Below, piece after piece: positions 52,700 through 61,710 of a DNA stretch of 64,000 bases. Source of the stretch: Nonomuraea turkmeniaca (GTDB taxonomy: Bacteria > Actinomycetota > Actinomycetes > Streptosporangiales > Streptosporangiaceae); NCBI RefSeq assembly GCF_005889735.1, contig NZ_VCKY01000004.1, positions 46,648 through 110,647 of the forward strand, in the 5' to 3' direction. Each line of letters starts with the position of its first letter. Position 1 is the first letter of the stretch. The notes under the pieces are model-generated. The model did no database searches and was not told the origin of the DNA. It saw only the letters and a program-made list of their open reading frames with translations. The position numbers were made by a program, and so were the translations under genes.

Positions 52700-53767
52700 A
52701 TGCACCGCAGAGTCGCCCTGCTCTCCGCCGTCGCGCTCACCGTGGCAGGCGCACTGATCCCCGGGGGCGCGGCCCAGGCCAGCGCCTCGACCGGCCTCGA
52801 TCCCAGGCGGCCCGTCGAATGGTCCGGCGCCGACTCCTGGTCGGAGCGCAGGACCGTCCTGCAGTACTGGACACCGCAGCGCATGCTGGCGGCCCAGCCT
52901 TTGGGCGCGCCCGCGCCACGACGCACCAGCCAGTGGGACGACCCGACCCAGGGCAACCCCTGGGCGACCCGCGGCGCCGCGTCCACCACCACAACCCGGC
53001 GCACCCCATGGACCTACGGCACCCAGGGCGCCGCGTGGTCGGTCCGGGGCGTCTCCGCTCAGCGGACCCTGGTGCCCAACAGTCCCGGACTGCGGTGGAC
53101 CGACGGCGGCGCGGTCGCGCGCACTGTCGGGCGGGTGTTCTTCACCACGGCGGAAGGCCGCAACTCCTCCTGCTCCGGCACGGCCGTGACCAGCGCGAAC
53201 GAGAGCGTCGTGATCACGGCGGGGCACTGCGTGAAGCTGAACGGCGCCGCGCACCGCAACTGGGTGTTCGTCCCCGGGTTCGACAACGGCCGGCGGCCGT
53301 TCGGCACCTGGACAGCCACGAGGCTGCTCACCACCCAGCAGTGGAACGCTCGAGAGGACATCAACTTCGACGTCGCCGCGGCCGTGGTGGCGCCGCTGCA
53401 GGGGCGCACGCTGACGGACGTCGTGGGCGGGCAGGGAGTGGCGTTCAACCAGCCCAGGCGGCAGCAGATGTACTCCTTCGGCTATCCGGCGGCGGCGCCG
53501 TTCGACGGGTCGCGGCTGATCTACTGCAGCGGGCGCGCGATCGACGACACCGTCATGACCAGCGACCTGGGGCTGCGGTGCAACATGACCGGCGGGTCCA
53601 GCGGCGGGCCCTGGTTCCAGGGGTTCGACGAGTCGACCGGGCAGGGCTGGCTGAACTCGGTCAACAGCTTCAAGTACAACTTCGCGCCGAACTTCATGTT
53701 CGGCCCCTTCTTCGGGAACGAGGCAATGACGGTCTACCAGGCCGCGCAGAGCACCAACGCGCTCTGA
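52700..53767 (+). CDS. Secreted trypsin-like serine protease (V8-type, 355 aa)
   Basis: A signal peptide (RRVALLSAVALTVAGALIPGGAAQA) and a ~110-residue propeptide-like region precede a chymotrypsin-fold domain. Catalytic His is in ITAGHCV, Asp in NFDVAAAVV and Ser in TGGSSGGPW. This is the family of actinobacterial glutamyl-endopeptidase-like proteins. GGGAGG stands 6 bases before the ATG. An exported role in protein scavenging is inferred. Confidence 0.85.
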   Translation: MHRRVALLSAVALTVAGALIPGGAAQASASTGLDPRRPVEWSGADSWSERRTVLQYWTPQRMLAAQPLGAPAPRRTSQWDDPTQGNPWATRGAASTTTTRRTPWTYGTQGAAWSVRGVSAQRTLVPNSPGLRWTDGGAVARTVGRVFFTTAEGRNSSCSGTAVTSANESVVITAGHCVKLNGAAHRNWVFVPGFDNGRRPFGTWTATRLLTTQQWNAREDINFDVAAAVVAPLQGRTLTDVVGGQGVAFNQPRRQQMYSFGYPAAAPFDGSRLIYCSGRAIDDTVMTSDLGLRCNMTGGSSGGPWFQGFDESTGQGWLNSVNSFKYNFAPNFMFGPFFGNEAMTVYQAAQSTNAL

Positions 53768-53798
53768 CCCGTCTACTCCCGGGGCGTCTGGCTGCGGT

Positions 53799-54050
53799 AG
53801 GAGTGGCCGAGCTCCGGGCCGACCCGCCCGCGACGCCCGGCCGTACCCGTTCGGCCCGTGCCTCCAGCTGGATGGAGCACTCGGCGACCCGCGGCGGTCG
53901 TACCGTGTCGGACGGTTCGGCCCGCAACCCCGCCGCGCCGAACTCGTCCGGCTCGAAGCGGCAGCCGTGCGGCTTGCTCGGGGGCACGGGAGGGCGGCCG
54001 GTGAGGGGCGCCAGCCGCTCCACCGCCGCCCGCTGGTGCGGCGCGGGCAG
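53799..54050 (-). pseudogene. Flavin-reductase-family gene remnant
   Basis: In the 320-base gap before the FAD dehydrogenase, one minus-strand frame reads FEPDEFGAAGLRAEPSD and then TVRPPRVAECSIQLEA. This matches the C-terminal core of FMN-dependent flavin reductases (typically EF..AGLT..PS..V.PPRVAESP..LE). No start, no FMN-binding N-terminal half and no ribosome site are present, and the following codons look unselected. I read it as the decayed end of a lost gene. A chance frame cannot be fully excluded. Confidence 0.45.
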
Positions 54051-54090
54051 GCCCGGACCCGGCGCCCGCCCGAGGTCGGCGTCCCCCCCG

Positions 54091-55743
54091 TCAGCCGCCC
54101 GCGGCGCGGCCCGCCTGGCGGCCGGAGAACAGGCAGCCTCCGAGGAACGTGCCCTCCAGCGCGTTGTACCCGTGCACCCCGCCGCCACCGAACCCGGCCA
54201 CCTCCCCTGCCGCGAACAACCCCTCGACCGGTCGTCCGTCCCGGCCCAGCGCCCGCGACTCCAGGTCGGTCTGGATGCCGCCGAGCGTCTTGCGGGTGAG
54301 CACGTGCAGCTTGACGCCGATCAGCGGACCGGCGGCCGGGTCGAGGAGCCGGTGCGGCGTGGCGACGCGCCCCAGCCGGTCGCCGACGTAGCGGCGGGCG
54401 TTGCGGATGCCCTGGACCTGGGCGTCCTTGCTGTAAGGGTTGGCCAGTTGCAGGTCGCGTGCCACGATCTGGCGGCGGACGAGGCCGAGGTCGAGCAGCG
54501 GCTCCTTGGTCAGCTCGTTCATCCGGGCCACCAGGTCCTCCACGGTGGAGGCGATGACGAAGTCCGCGCCGTGCCGTTTGAACGCCTCCACCGGGGCGGG
54601 CGCGCCCTTGCCTACCAGCCGCTCCTTGAGGAAGGCCCGCCGGTCCTTGCGCGTGATGTCGGGGTTCTGCTCCGAGCCCGACAGCGCGAACTCCTTCTCG
54701 ATGATCTTCTGGGTGAGCACGAACCACGAGTGGTCGTGCCCGGTGCCGCGCAGGTGCCGTAGCGTGCTCATCGTGTCGTAGCCGGGCAGGCACGGGTCCG
54801 GCAGCCGCCGGCCCAGTGCGTCGAGCCACAGGGAGGAAGGGCCTGGCAGGATGCGGATGCCGTGTCCCGGCCAGACCGGGTCCCAGTTGCGCACGCCCTC
54901 GGTGTAGTGCCACATGCGGTCCCGGTTGACCAGCCGCGCCCCCGCCTGGGCGCTGATCTCCAGCATGCGCCCGTCCACGTGGGCGGGCACGCCCGTGAGC
55001 ATGCTCTCCGGCGCGGGGCCGAGCCGCTCGGGCCAGTAGCGGCGTACCAGATCGTGGTCTCCGCCGATCCCGCCGCTCGTGACGATCACGGCGGGGGCGG
55101 CGAGCTCGAACTCGCCGATCCGCTCGCGGCTGGACGTGACGCCGCGCGGCGAGTCGTCCTCGGCCAGCAGCGTGCCGCGGACGCCCTGGACGGCGCCGCC
55201 CGACACGATCAGCTCGTCGACCCGGTGGCGGTGGTGGAAGGTGACCAGCCCCTCGGCGGCGGCCTGCCGGACCTTTCGGACGAACGGCTCCAGCACGCCG
55301 GGCCCGGTGCCCCACGCGACGTGGAATCGCGGCACCGAGTTGCCGTGCCCGTCGGCGCGCAGGCCGCCGCGTTCGGCCCAGCCGACGGTGGGCAGCAGCT
55401 TGACGCCGAGTCGGTCGAGCCAGGCACGCTTCTCGCCGGAGGCGAACTCCACGTACGCCCGCGCCCACTGGACCGCCCAGCAGTCCTCGTCCTCGAGGCG
55501 GTCGAACCCGGCGCTGCCCTGCCAGTCGCTCCAGGCCAGCTCGAAGGAGTCGCGAACGCCGAGCCGTCGCTGCTCCGGCGAGTTCACCAGGAACAGCCCG
55601 CCGAAGGACCAGTGGGCCTGGCCGCCGAGGTTGGCCGCGTTCTCCTGGTCGAGCAGGAGGACCTTCTTGCCCTTGGCGACGAGTTCGGAGGTCGCCACCA
55701 GCCCGGCCAGGCCGGCTCCGACGACGATGACATCAGCGTTCAT
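54091..55743 (-). CDS. FAD-binding dehydrogenase of the KsdD/fumarate-reductase superfamily (550 aa)
   Basis: The N-terminus (DVIVVGAGLAGLVATSELVAKGKKVLLLDQE) binds FAD and is followed by GGQAHWSFGGLFLV. The C-terminal FAD motif is EGLFAAGEVAGFGGGGVHGYNALEGTFLGGCLFSGR. It belongs to the PRK12834-type group near 3-ketosteroid dehydrogenases; the substrate is unknown. ATG 55743 was chosen since homology begins immediately. Confidence 0.82.
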   Translation of the reverse strand: MNADVIVVGAGLAGLVATSELVAKGKKVLLLDQENAANLGGQAHWSFGGLFLVNSPEQRRLGVRDSFELAWSDWQGSAGFDRLEDEDCWAVQWARAYVEFASGEKRAWLDRLGVKLLPTVGWAERGGLRADGHGNSVPRFHVAWGTGPGVLEPFVRKVRQAAAEGLVTFHHRHRVDELIVSGGAVQGVRGTLLAEDDSPRGVTSSRERIGEFELAAPAVIVTSGGIGGDHDLVRRYWPERLGPAPESMLTGVPAHVDGRMLEISAQAGARLVNRDRMWHYTEGVRNWDPVWPGHGIRILPGPSSLWLDALGRRLPDPCLPGYDTMSTLRHLRGTGHDHSWFVLTQKIIEKEFALSGSEQNPDITRKDRRAFLKERLVGKGAPAPVEAFKRHGADFVIASTVEDLVARMNELTKEPLLDLGLVRRQIVARDLQLANPYSKDAQVQGIRNARRYVGDRLGRVATPHRLLDPAAGPLIGVKLHVLTRKTLGGIQTDLESRALGRDGRPVEGLFAAGEVAGFGGGGVHGYNALEGTFLGGCLFSGRQAGRAAGG

Positions 55744-55765
55744 GCATGGAGGGTACCGAGCCCGC

Positions 55766-56536
55766 TCAGTCCTGCAGTTGCGCGCGCAGCTTGGCGAGCA
55801 CCGCACGCAGGATGCGGGACACGTGCATCTGCGAGATCCCGAACTCGGCGGCGATCTCGGACTGGGTCATGTTGCCGTAGAAGCGCATGAGGAGGATGTT
55901 CCGTTCCCGGTCCGGCAGCGCGTCGATGAGCGGCTTGATCGCCTGCGCGCCCAGCATGTCGTCGAGCGTGTCGTCCTGCGCGGGCAGGAAGTCGCCCAGG
56001 TCCGCCGCGTCCTCCTCACCGCCGACCGGCGCGTCCAGCGACAGCGTGTTGTACGCCGCCGACGCGTCGAGCGTGAGCAGCACGTCCTCCTCCGAGATGC
56101 CCATCTTGACGGCCAGCTCCGCGACGGTCGGCGCGTGGCCCAGCGTCTGCGTGAGCTCGGCGGTGGCCTTGTTCAGCTCCAGACGGCGCTCCTGGTAAAC
56201 ACGCGGCACTCTGATCGCCCAGGTACGGTCCCGGAAGTGCCGCTTGACCTCGCCCACCATCGTGATCATCGCGTAGCCGCGGAACTCGTGCCCAAGCTCG
56301 GGGTCGAAGCCGTTGATGGCCTTCATCAGGCCGACGTACGCGGCCTGGCGCAGGTCCTCCATGGGCTCGCCGCGGTGGTAGTAGCGGCGCGTGACATCGT
56401 TGACCAGACCCGCGTACATGTCCACCAGACGCTCGCGGATACGGATCTTCTGCAGGTCAGAGGTGCCCGGTTGGTTCATCTCCGCCAGCAGCTGCTCGGC
56501 GGTCATCTCTTCGAAGGTGATTTCCAGGACTGCCAT
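55766..56536 (-). CDS. SigB/SigF/SigG-family RNA polymerase sigma factor (256 aa)
   Basis: Region 2 (LVNDVTRRYYHRGEPMEDLRQAAYVGLMKAINGFDPELGHEFRGYA), region 3 (LGHAPTVAELAVKMGISEEDV) and region 4 (LPDRERNILLMRFYGNMTQSEIAAEFGISQMHVSRIL) are intact. Members control stress or developmental genes and are usually held by an anti-sigma factor; none is adjacent. ATG 56536 has GGAG 6 bases upstream, better than the TTG at 56548. A STAS gene and a SigB-type promoter occur within 3 kb. Confidence 0.87.
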   Translation of the reverse strand: MAVLEITFEEMTAEQLLAEMNQPGTSDLQKIRIRERLVDMYAGLVNDVTRRYYHRGEPMEDLRQAAYVGLMKAINGFDPELGHEFRGYAMITMVGEVKRHFRDRTWAIRVPRVYQERRLELNKATAELTQTLGHAPTVAELAVKMGISEEDVLLTLDASAAYNTLSLDAPVGGEEDAADLGDFLPAQDDTLDDMLGAQAIKPLIDALPDRERNILLMRFYGNMTQSEIAAEFGISQMHVSRILRAVLAKLRAQLQD

Positions 56537-56816
56537 CCGATACTCCAAGAGTAAGCCTCAGGCGCCCCCGCGCATGGAAAAAGCCCAGGCAGAGGCACAC
56601 CACGTTTGACGCGTGAAGTGAAGCCCTCTGCTGGACTTCGAGATCAGTGGTTCCCAACAGATCCTGATTTATCTCCATATTAGGTCACGAAAAGATCACG
56701 GCGCAAGGAGAGGTGGACGACCCTGCCCCGCTGGCGGAGAGTGGCGGGTGGACTCTCACCTCACGGCCGGCGCGGGCGCCATCGGTCTCCCGCGTCCCTG
56801 ACATGGAGGAGGAAGC

Positions 56817-57935
56817 ATGCCCGCGATCCACCACGCCGAGCACGTCGGGAGCCTGCTGCGTCCGCCCGAGCTGCTGCAGGCCAGGGAGGCGCGCGAAAGA
56901 GGCGAGCTGAACGGCGAGCACGTGGCGAAGCTGGAGGACGACGCGGCGCTGGCCGCGATCCGGCTGCAGCGCGAGGCCGGGATCGAGGTCTTCACCGACG
57001 GGGAGGTGCGGCGGGCCACCTGGATGGCCGGCCTGCTGGAGTCGCTGGGCGGGGTGGTGCCCGTGGCGGCGCCCAACTCGATGTGGTTCAGGGACGACGG
57101 CATGCCGCCGCCCGAGGAGACCGCTTTCCAGATGGTGGCCGCGAACGACAAGGTCACCCAGAAGGCGCAGCTCACCGCGGTCGAGGCCGACTTCATGGCC
57201 CGGCACGCACCCGGCCAGTTCAAGATCACGATGATGAGCTCCTCCATGGGGACCCTCCTGTGGCGGCCGGACCTCAGCCGGACCGTCTACCCCACGCCCG
57301 ACGACATGATGCGCGACCTCGTCGCCCTGCGGATCAAGGAGATCGAGAACCTGCTGGGCCACGGGGTGAACTGGATCCAACTGGACTCCCTGAGCTACAA
57401 CATGGTGATCGACCTGGACTTCCGAGCGCGTATGTTGGGGCCCGATGCCCCGGCCCCGGAGGCCATCCTCGACGCGACGGTCACGATCGACGCCGAACTG
57501 GTGCGCGCGACCAAGGCCATGGACCCCGACGTCACGGTCGGGATGCACATCTGCAGGGGCAACAACCGCAGCGCGTGGATGTCCTCCGGCGGCTACGAGC
57601 CGATCGCCGAACGGCTGTTCGGCGAGGTCCCGGTGGACCGGTTCCTGCTCGAGTACGACACCGAACGGGCCGGCGGGTTCGAGCCGCTCCGGTTCGTCCC
57701 GCAGGGCACCACCGTCGTCCTCGGGCTGATCTCCTCCAAGATCCCGCGGCTGGAGTCGCAGGACGACCTGCGCCGCCGGATCGACGAGGCGGCCAAGTAC
57801 GTGCCGCTGGAGAACCTCGCGATCAGCCCGCAGTGCGGCTTCGCCTCCACGGCCAGGGGCAACCTGCTGACGGTGGACGAGGAGCGGCGCAAGCTGGAGC
57901 TGGTCGTGGACACCGCCCAGAAGGTGTGGGGCTGA
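56817..57935 (+). CDS. MetE-like methyltransferase without N-terminal domain (372 aa)
   Basis: It is a cobalamin-independent methionine-synthase-type TIM barrel. Zinc ligands are all present: His and Cys in GMHICRGNN, Glu in LLEYDTERAG and Cys in ISPQCGFAS. The 372-aa length equals the catalytic half only, like archaeal-type or alkylthiol methyltransferases, so it may not methylate homocysteine. GGAGGA is 4 bases before the ATG. It is divergent from the sigma-factor gene. Confidence 0.8.
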   Translation: MPAIHHAEHVGSLLRPPELLQAREARERGELNGEHVAKLEDDAALAAIRLQREAGIEVFTDGEVRRATWMAGLLESLGGVVPVAAPNSMWFRDDGMPPPEETAFQMVAANDKVTQKAQLTAVEADFMARHAPGQFKITMMSSSMGTLLWRPDLSRTVYPTPDDMMRDLVALRIKEIENLLGHGVNWIQLDSLSYNMVIDLDFRARMLGPDAPAPEAILDATVTIDAELVRATKAMDPDVTVGMHICRGNNRSAWMSSGGYEPIAERLFGEVPVDRFLLEYDTERAGGFEPLRFVPQGTTVVLGLISSKIPRLESQDDLRRRIDEAAKYVPLENLAISPQCGFASTARGNLLTVDEERRKLELVVDTAQKVWG

Positions 57936-58197
57936 GCGGCGCCAGGCGATCGCTTTGAGGTCGAGCACCCAGAGGGTGTCACCCGCGCTCTACGCCACCA
58001 GCGTCCGGCCGCCGTGGAGGTGGAACTCGTCCTCGACGGCGGCCGAGTCCGGCGGGGCGAACCCGGCGGACACAACTGCTCCACCCCCGCCAGCCCCTCA
58101 GGAGCACAGGACGCACGAGCGGCCCCGAACTGTTGCGTCCTCAGCTCAGTGTGCGCGTCCTCCGGCGTCCGCTCCATACGCGGACGACGACCCTTCC

Positions 58198-58530
58198 TCA
58201 CCGGGAATCGAGCGACTGGTCCGGTGAGAGGTCGTGCTGGGTGAACATGTCGATGAGGAGGCGGACGGGCAGGTTGGCCTCGGTCGGGTAGCGGAAGCTC
58301 TGATCGAGGTTGAGGACGTAGTGGTTACGCCGCCCCACCCGCTCGCGCGTCAGGTAGCCGGCCTCGTGCAGGTCGGTCACGATGCCCTGCACGGCGCGTT
58401 CGGTGATGCCGATGCTGGCGGCGATGTCACGTAGCCGGACCTCGGGATCGCGGGCGATCTCCAGCAGAACCCGGGCATGGTGGGTCAGGAAGGTCCAGGA
58501 GGAGGAAGAACGATCGTGGTATCTGCTCAC
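58198..58530 (-). CDS. Winged-helix (MarR/ArsR-like) regulator, 110 aa
   Basis: A short DNA-binding protein: FLTHHARVLLEIARDPEVRLRDIAASIGITERAVQGIVTDLHEAGYLTRERVGRRNHYVLNLDQ is a winged helix with the recognition helix at GITERAVQ. The remaining ~30 residues (TEANLPVRLLIDMF) may dimerise. The start is GTG 58530. It diverges from the 58.7-kb hypothetical gene. The target is unknown. Confidence 0.8.
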   Translation of the reverse strand: MSRYHDRSSSSWTFLTHHARVLLEIARDPEVRLRDIAASIGITERAVQGIVTDLHEAGYLTRERVGRRNHYVLNLDQSFRYPTEANLPVRLLIDMFTQHDLSPDQSLDSR

Positions 58531-58666
58531 GGATTCTCACGCTCCTGACCTCGCGTAGGCGCCCAGTCCTTCCACCGAGACGTGCGGCTCATTTCCTGAA
58601 GATCCTATAGCGAACTCGTCTTCTGGCATCCGCCTTGCGGACTGGTGTTCCCGGCGGCTGCCGGAT

Positions 58667-58690
58667 GTTTCTGTGCCCGAAGCCGGGTAT
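58667..58690 (+). promoter_or_regulatory. SigB/SigF-type promoter
   Basis: GTTT (58667-58670) and GGGTAT (58685-58690) are 14 bases apart, matching the sigma-B group consensus GTTT-N13-16-GGGTA. It lies 46 bases before ATG 58737. A SigB/F-type sigma gene is 2 kb away. Confidence 0.55.
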
Positions 58691-58736
58691 GACCTTGTTC
58701 CGGGTGACGATCGTACCGGGCCGAAAGGAGCCCCAT

Positions 58737-59015
58737 ATGGAACAGCCGGGTATCGACAGCCGGCGGATCGGCGAGCCCACCGGGCACGTCTCCTGCACGC
58801 CGGCTCCGGCCGCCCAGCTATTCGAGATCACCGTGCTCGACTCCACCGGCGAGGACGGGCTGGGCCGCTGGCACACGATCGGGTGGGGCGTCGACCGGGT
58901 GCATGCCGACAGCATCGCCGAGTCGTTCGTCAACCGGCCGGTGTGCCCGTACGACGTGGCGCAGATCCGGCACAACGGGCGTCTGGTCGGCGAGCACCGC
59001 CGCCCGGCCGAGTAG
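58737..59015 (+). CDS. Small hypothetical protein (92 aa), probable SigB-group target
   Basis: GGAG stands 6 bases before ATG 58737. The protein is soluble, with TPAPAAQLFEITVLDSTGEDGLGRWHTIGWGVDRVHADSIAESFVNRPVCPYDVAQIRHNGRLVGEH as a compact domain; the Trp/His spacing and the terminal IRHNGRLVGEH are seen in small actinobacterial stress proteins, though I cannot name the family. The promoter and neighbouring STAS gene suggest stress-induced expression. Confidence 0.65.
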   Translation: MEQPGIDSRRIGEPTGHVSCTPAPAAQLFEITVLDSTGEDGLGRWHTIGWGVDRVHADSIAESFVNRPVCPYDVAQIRHNGRLVGEHRRPAE

Positions 59016-59017
59016 GC

Positions 59018-59347
59018 CTACGAGGACCGGCTCTCCTCGAAAGGGCGCAGCCCCATGAGCTGCATCAGGCGGGCCATCTGGGGCGGAGTGTTGCGTACGC
59101 GGGTGTCGCCCTGCTCGGCAAAGGCCGTCAGCACCCGGACTCCCGTGATGTCGATGAAGCCGACCCGGCCGACGTCGACGACGAACCGGTCGTCGATCCG
59201 CCGGGCCTGCTCCAGCGCACGCAGCAATTCGGCGCTGTTGGTCCTGTCGATCTCCCCGACGATCTGGATCAGCGATGGGCCGGACATCAGGGTGCAGGTG
59301 ACCCGCACGAGGTGATCGACGTACAACAGCTGGTCAGTCGTCGTCAT
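59018..59347 (-). CDS. STAS-domain anti-sigma-factor-antagonist-like protein (109 aa)
   Basis: The STAS fold is shown by LIQIVGEIDRTNSAELLRAL...RFVVDVGRVGFIDITGVRVLTAFAEQ. In RsbV/SpoIIAA the residue after the conserved Asp is a phosphorylated Ser (DSS/DSTG); here the sequence is D66-I67-T68-G69, so the usual phosphorylation Ser is missing. It may be a constitutive antagonist or use Thr68. ATG 59347 lies inside a longer non-homologous frame. It converges with the 58.7-kb hypothetical gene. Confidence 0.8.
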   Translation of the reverse strand: MTTTDQLLYVDHLVRVTCTLMSGPSLIQIVGEIDRTNSAELLRALEQARRIDDRFVVDVGRVGFIDITGVRVLTAFAEQGDTRVRNTPPQMARLMQLMGLRPFEESRSS

Positions 59348-59558
59348 GGTGTCGTCCGCCTTGAGCTGGGGTCTGTTCAAGGTAACTTGCGATGAAGAAT
59401 ACCGGAAAAAGATTTCCGTAGAAAGTCTTCGCACATACGTCTCCGGCTCCACCCCCGCAGGCGTGTCCCGAACCCGGGTGGAACGGCGGCGGCCCCGGGG
59501 CCGAAGAAGAGGGTGAACCATGCTGAACCCCCCGGACGGCGGCGAAGGAGCCCACGAC

Positions 59559-61466
59559 ATGACCGCCCACCCCCTCGACCGGCTCACGGCCGGCGAGATC
59601 CGGCACAACCGCTCGATCCTGGTCCACGCGGGCCTGGTGGGGCCGGACACCCGGTTCCCGCTCGTCCAGTTGCGCGAGCCGCCCAAGAGCGAGGTGCTCG
59701 CGTTCACCGGCACGGCCCCGCCGGACCGTCAGGTGCTCAGCGTCCTGCTCGACACCGTGACCGGCGCCTGTGTGGAGACCGTGGTCTCGCTCAGCCAGGA
59801 CAAGCTGGTGAGCAAGCGGGACGTCGACCCGGCCGCCGAGGGCCAGCCGCCCATCATGATCGAGGAGTACGCGCTCACCGATGAGATCGTCAAGGCCGAT
59901 CCCGGATGGCGGGCGGCGATGGCCCGCCGCGGCATCACCGACCTGGACCTGGCCTGCCCCTGCCCGCTCTCGGCCGGGAGTTTCGACCTGCCCGGCGAGC
60001 GGGGCCGGCGGCTGCTGCGGGTGCTCACGTTCGTCAAGCACCGCCCCGAGGACCACCCGTGGGCACATCCGGTGGACGGCCTCGTCGCGTACGTCGACCT
60101 GATCGAGCGGCGGGTCATCGAGCTCCTCGATCACCGGCTCGCGCCCGTGCCGGCCGAAGAGGGCAACTTCGACGACGAGAGCGTGGTCGGCCCGCCGCGT
60201 GCCACGCTCAGGCCCATCGAGATCACCCAGCCCGAGGGACCGAGCCACACCGTCGACGGCGACGTGATCGAGTGGGCCAACTGGCGGCTGCGGATCGGCT
60301 TCGACGTGCGCGAGGGCCTGGTGCTGCACCAGCTGTCGTTCCGCGACGGCGAGCGCGAGCGCCCCGTGCTCTACCGGGCCTCGATCGCCGAGATGGTGGT
60401 CCCGTACGCGGACCCGAGCCCGATCAGGTTCTGGCAGAACTACTTCGACGCCGGCGAGTACTGCCTGGGCAAGATGGCCAACTCGCTGGTCCTGGGCTGC
60501 GACTGCCTCGGCGAGATCACCTACTTCGACGCCGTCATGGCCGACGACCACGGCGAGCCGCTCACGATCCCGAACGCCGTCTGCGTGCACGAGGAAGACC
60601 AGGGCGTGTTGTGGAAGCACAGCGACCTGTTCACGGGGTCGGCCGAGACCCGCCGCGCCCGCCGCCTCGTCCTGTCCTATTTCGCCACCGTCGGCAACTA
60701 CGACTACGGCTTCTACTGGTACCTCTATCTGGACGGCAGCATCACGTTCGAGTGCAAGTCGACCGGTGTGCTGTTCACCTCGTCCTACGAGGACGGCCGG
60801 TACGCCACCGAGGTCGCGCCCGGGCTCGGCGCGCCCTACCACCAGCACCTGTTCTGCGCCCGCCTCGACCTGACGGTCGACGGGGTGACGAACGCCGTGG
60901 ACGAGGTCGAGATCACCCCCGTCGAGGCCGGCCCGGGCAACCCGTACGGCAACGCGTTCACCACGACGGCGACCCGGCTGCGTACCGAGGCCGAGGCGGC
61001 CCGGCTGGCCGCGCCGGGCACGGGGCGATCCTGGCACATCAGCAACCCGGCCGTGGTCAACCGGCTCGGCCGGCCCGTGGCGTACGCGTTGACACCGCAG
61101 GGCCGGCCGGCGCTGCTGGCTGCCGAGACGTCGTCGATCGCGCGCCGCGCCGCGTTCGCCACCAAACACCTCTGGGTGACCAGGTACGACAGCGCGGAGC
61201 GCTACCCGGCCGGCGACTACGTCAACCAGAGCCCTGGGCATGGCGGGCTGCCGGCGTGGGTGGCGCGGGACCGGGACATCGACGGCGCGGACATCGTGGT
61301 GTGGCACACGTTCGGGCTCACGCACGTGCCGCGCGTGGAGGACTGGCCGGTCATGCCCGCCGACAGTTGCGGCTTCACCTTGAAGCCCGTCGGCTTCTTC
61401 GACCGGAACCCGGCACTGGACCTGCCGAGACCGGCAGGCCACCACTGCGATCCGGCGGGCTCCTAG
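59559..61466 (+). CDS. Copper amine oxidase (TPQ type), cytoplasmic, ~635 aa
   Basis: It oxidises primary amines to aldehydes with topaquinone and copper. The TPQ precursor Tyr (about residue 381) is in VGNYDYGF, the catalytic Asp in NYFDAGEYCLG, and the copper His residues in HQHLFCARLD and HTFGLTHVPRVEDWPVMP. No signal peptide is visible. ATG 59559 has AAGGAG 8 bases upstream; ATG 59520, with a weaker AGAGGG, would add 13 residues. Confidence 0.88.
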   Translation: MTAHPLDRLTAGEIRHNRSILVHAGLVGPDTRFPLVQLREPPKSEVLAFTGTAPPDRQVLSVLLDTVTGACVETVVSLSQDKLVSKRDVDPAAEGQPPIMIEEYALTDEIVKADPGWRAAMARRGITDLDLACPCPLSAGSFDLPGERGRRLLRVLTFVKHRPEDHPWAHPVDGLVAYVDLIERRVIELLDHRLAPVPAEEGNFDDESVVGPPRATLRPIEITQPEGPSHTVDGDVIEWANWRLRIGFDVREGLVLHQLSFRDGERERPVLYRASIAEMVVPYADPSPIRFWQNYFDAGEYCLGKMANSLVLGCDCLGEITYFDAVMADDHGEPLTIPNAVCVHEEDQGVLWKHSDLFTGSAETRRARRLVLSYFATVGNYDYGFYWYLYLDGSITFECKSTGVLFTSSYEDGRYATEVAPGLGAPYHQHLFCARLDLTVDGVTNAVDEVEITPVEAGPGNPYGNAFTTTATRLRTEAEAARLAAPGTGRSWHISNPAVVNRLGRPVAYALTPQGRPALLAAETSSIARRAAFATKHLWVTRYDSAERYPAGDYVNQSPGHGGLPAWVARDRDIDGADIVVWHTFGLTHVPRVEDWPVMPADSCGFTLKPVGFFDRNPALDLPRPAGHHCDPAGS

Positions 61467-61710
61467 AGCGTGGTGTCCACGCTCAGGGCCGAATCCAGCG
61501 CCAACGTAGCCACCGCCAGGGTGAGGAAGACCGTCGCCAGGTAGAACTGCGGCGAGTAGTCGCTCACCCGGAGGTGGGTGTAGAGGGCGCAGACGAAGTA
61601 CAGGATCAGGCCGGCCGCATGACGGGCTTGAGCCGGGTCATGGCCGCGAACCCGGAGAACGTGTTGAAGGCGATCGTCACCGCGGCCGTGACGATGTGGG
61701 CGGTCGACAT
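61463..61710 (-). pseudogene. DoxX-family gene with central deletion and frameshift
   Basis: The first 34 codons (MSTAHIVTAAVTIAFN..FSGFAAMTRLKP) match the start of short DoxX-like membrane proteins and run into TGA at 61608-61606. The next frame then supplies the proper ending, GLILYFVCALYTHLR then VSDYSPQF and a last hydrophobic helix, to TAG 61463. Roughly 40-45 codons of the middle (two membrane helices) are missing and the joint is out of frame. The stop overlaps the amine-oxidase stop by 3 bases. Confidence 0.65.

Noticed and set aside
56457..56678. 73-codon minus-strand frame starting MEINQDLLG in the sigma-factor leader
   Set aside because: It overlaps the sigma-factor start, has no ribosome site, and loses protein-like composition after ~40 codons; the DNA is more likely leader or promoter.
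57936..58197. Possible gene after the MetE-like gene (frames of up to 90 codons on the plus strand)
   Set aside because: No ribosome site, low-complexity Pro/Ala/Arg content and no family motif; I see nothing firm in this 262-base gap.
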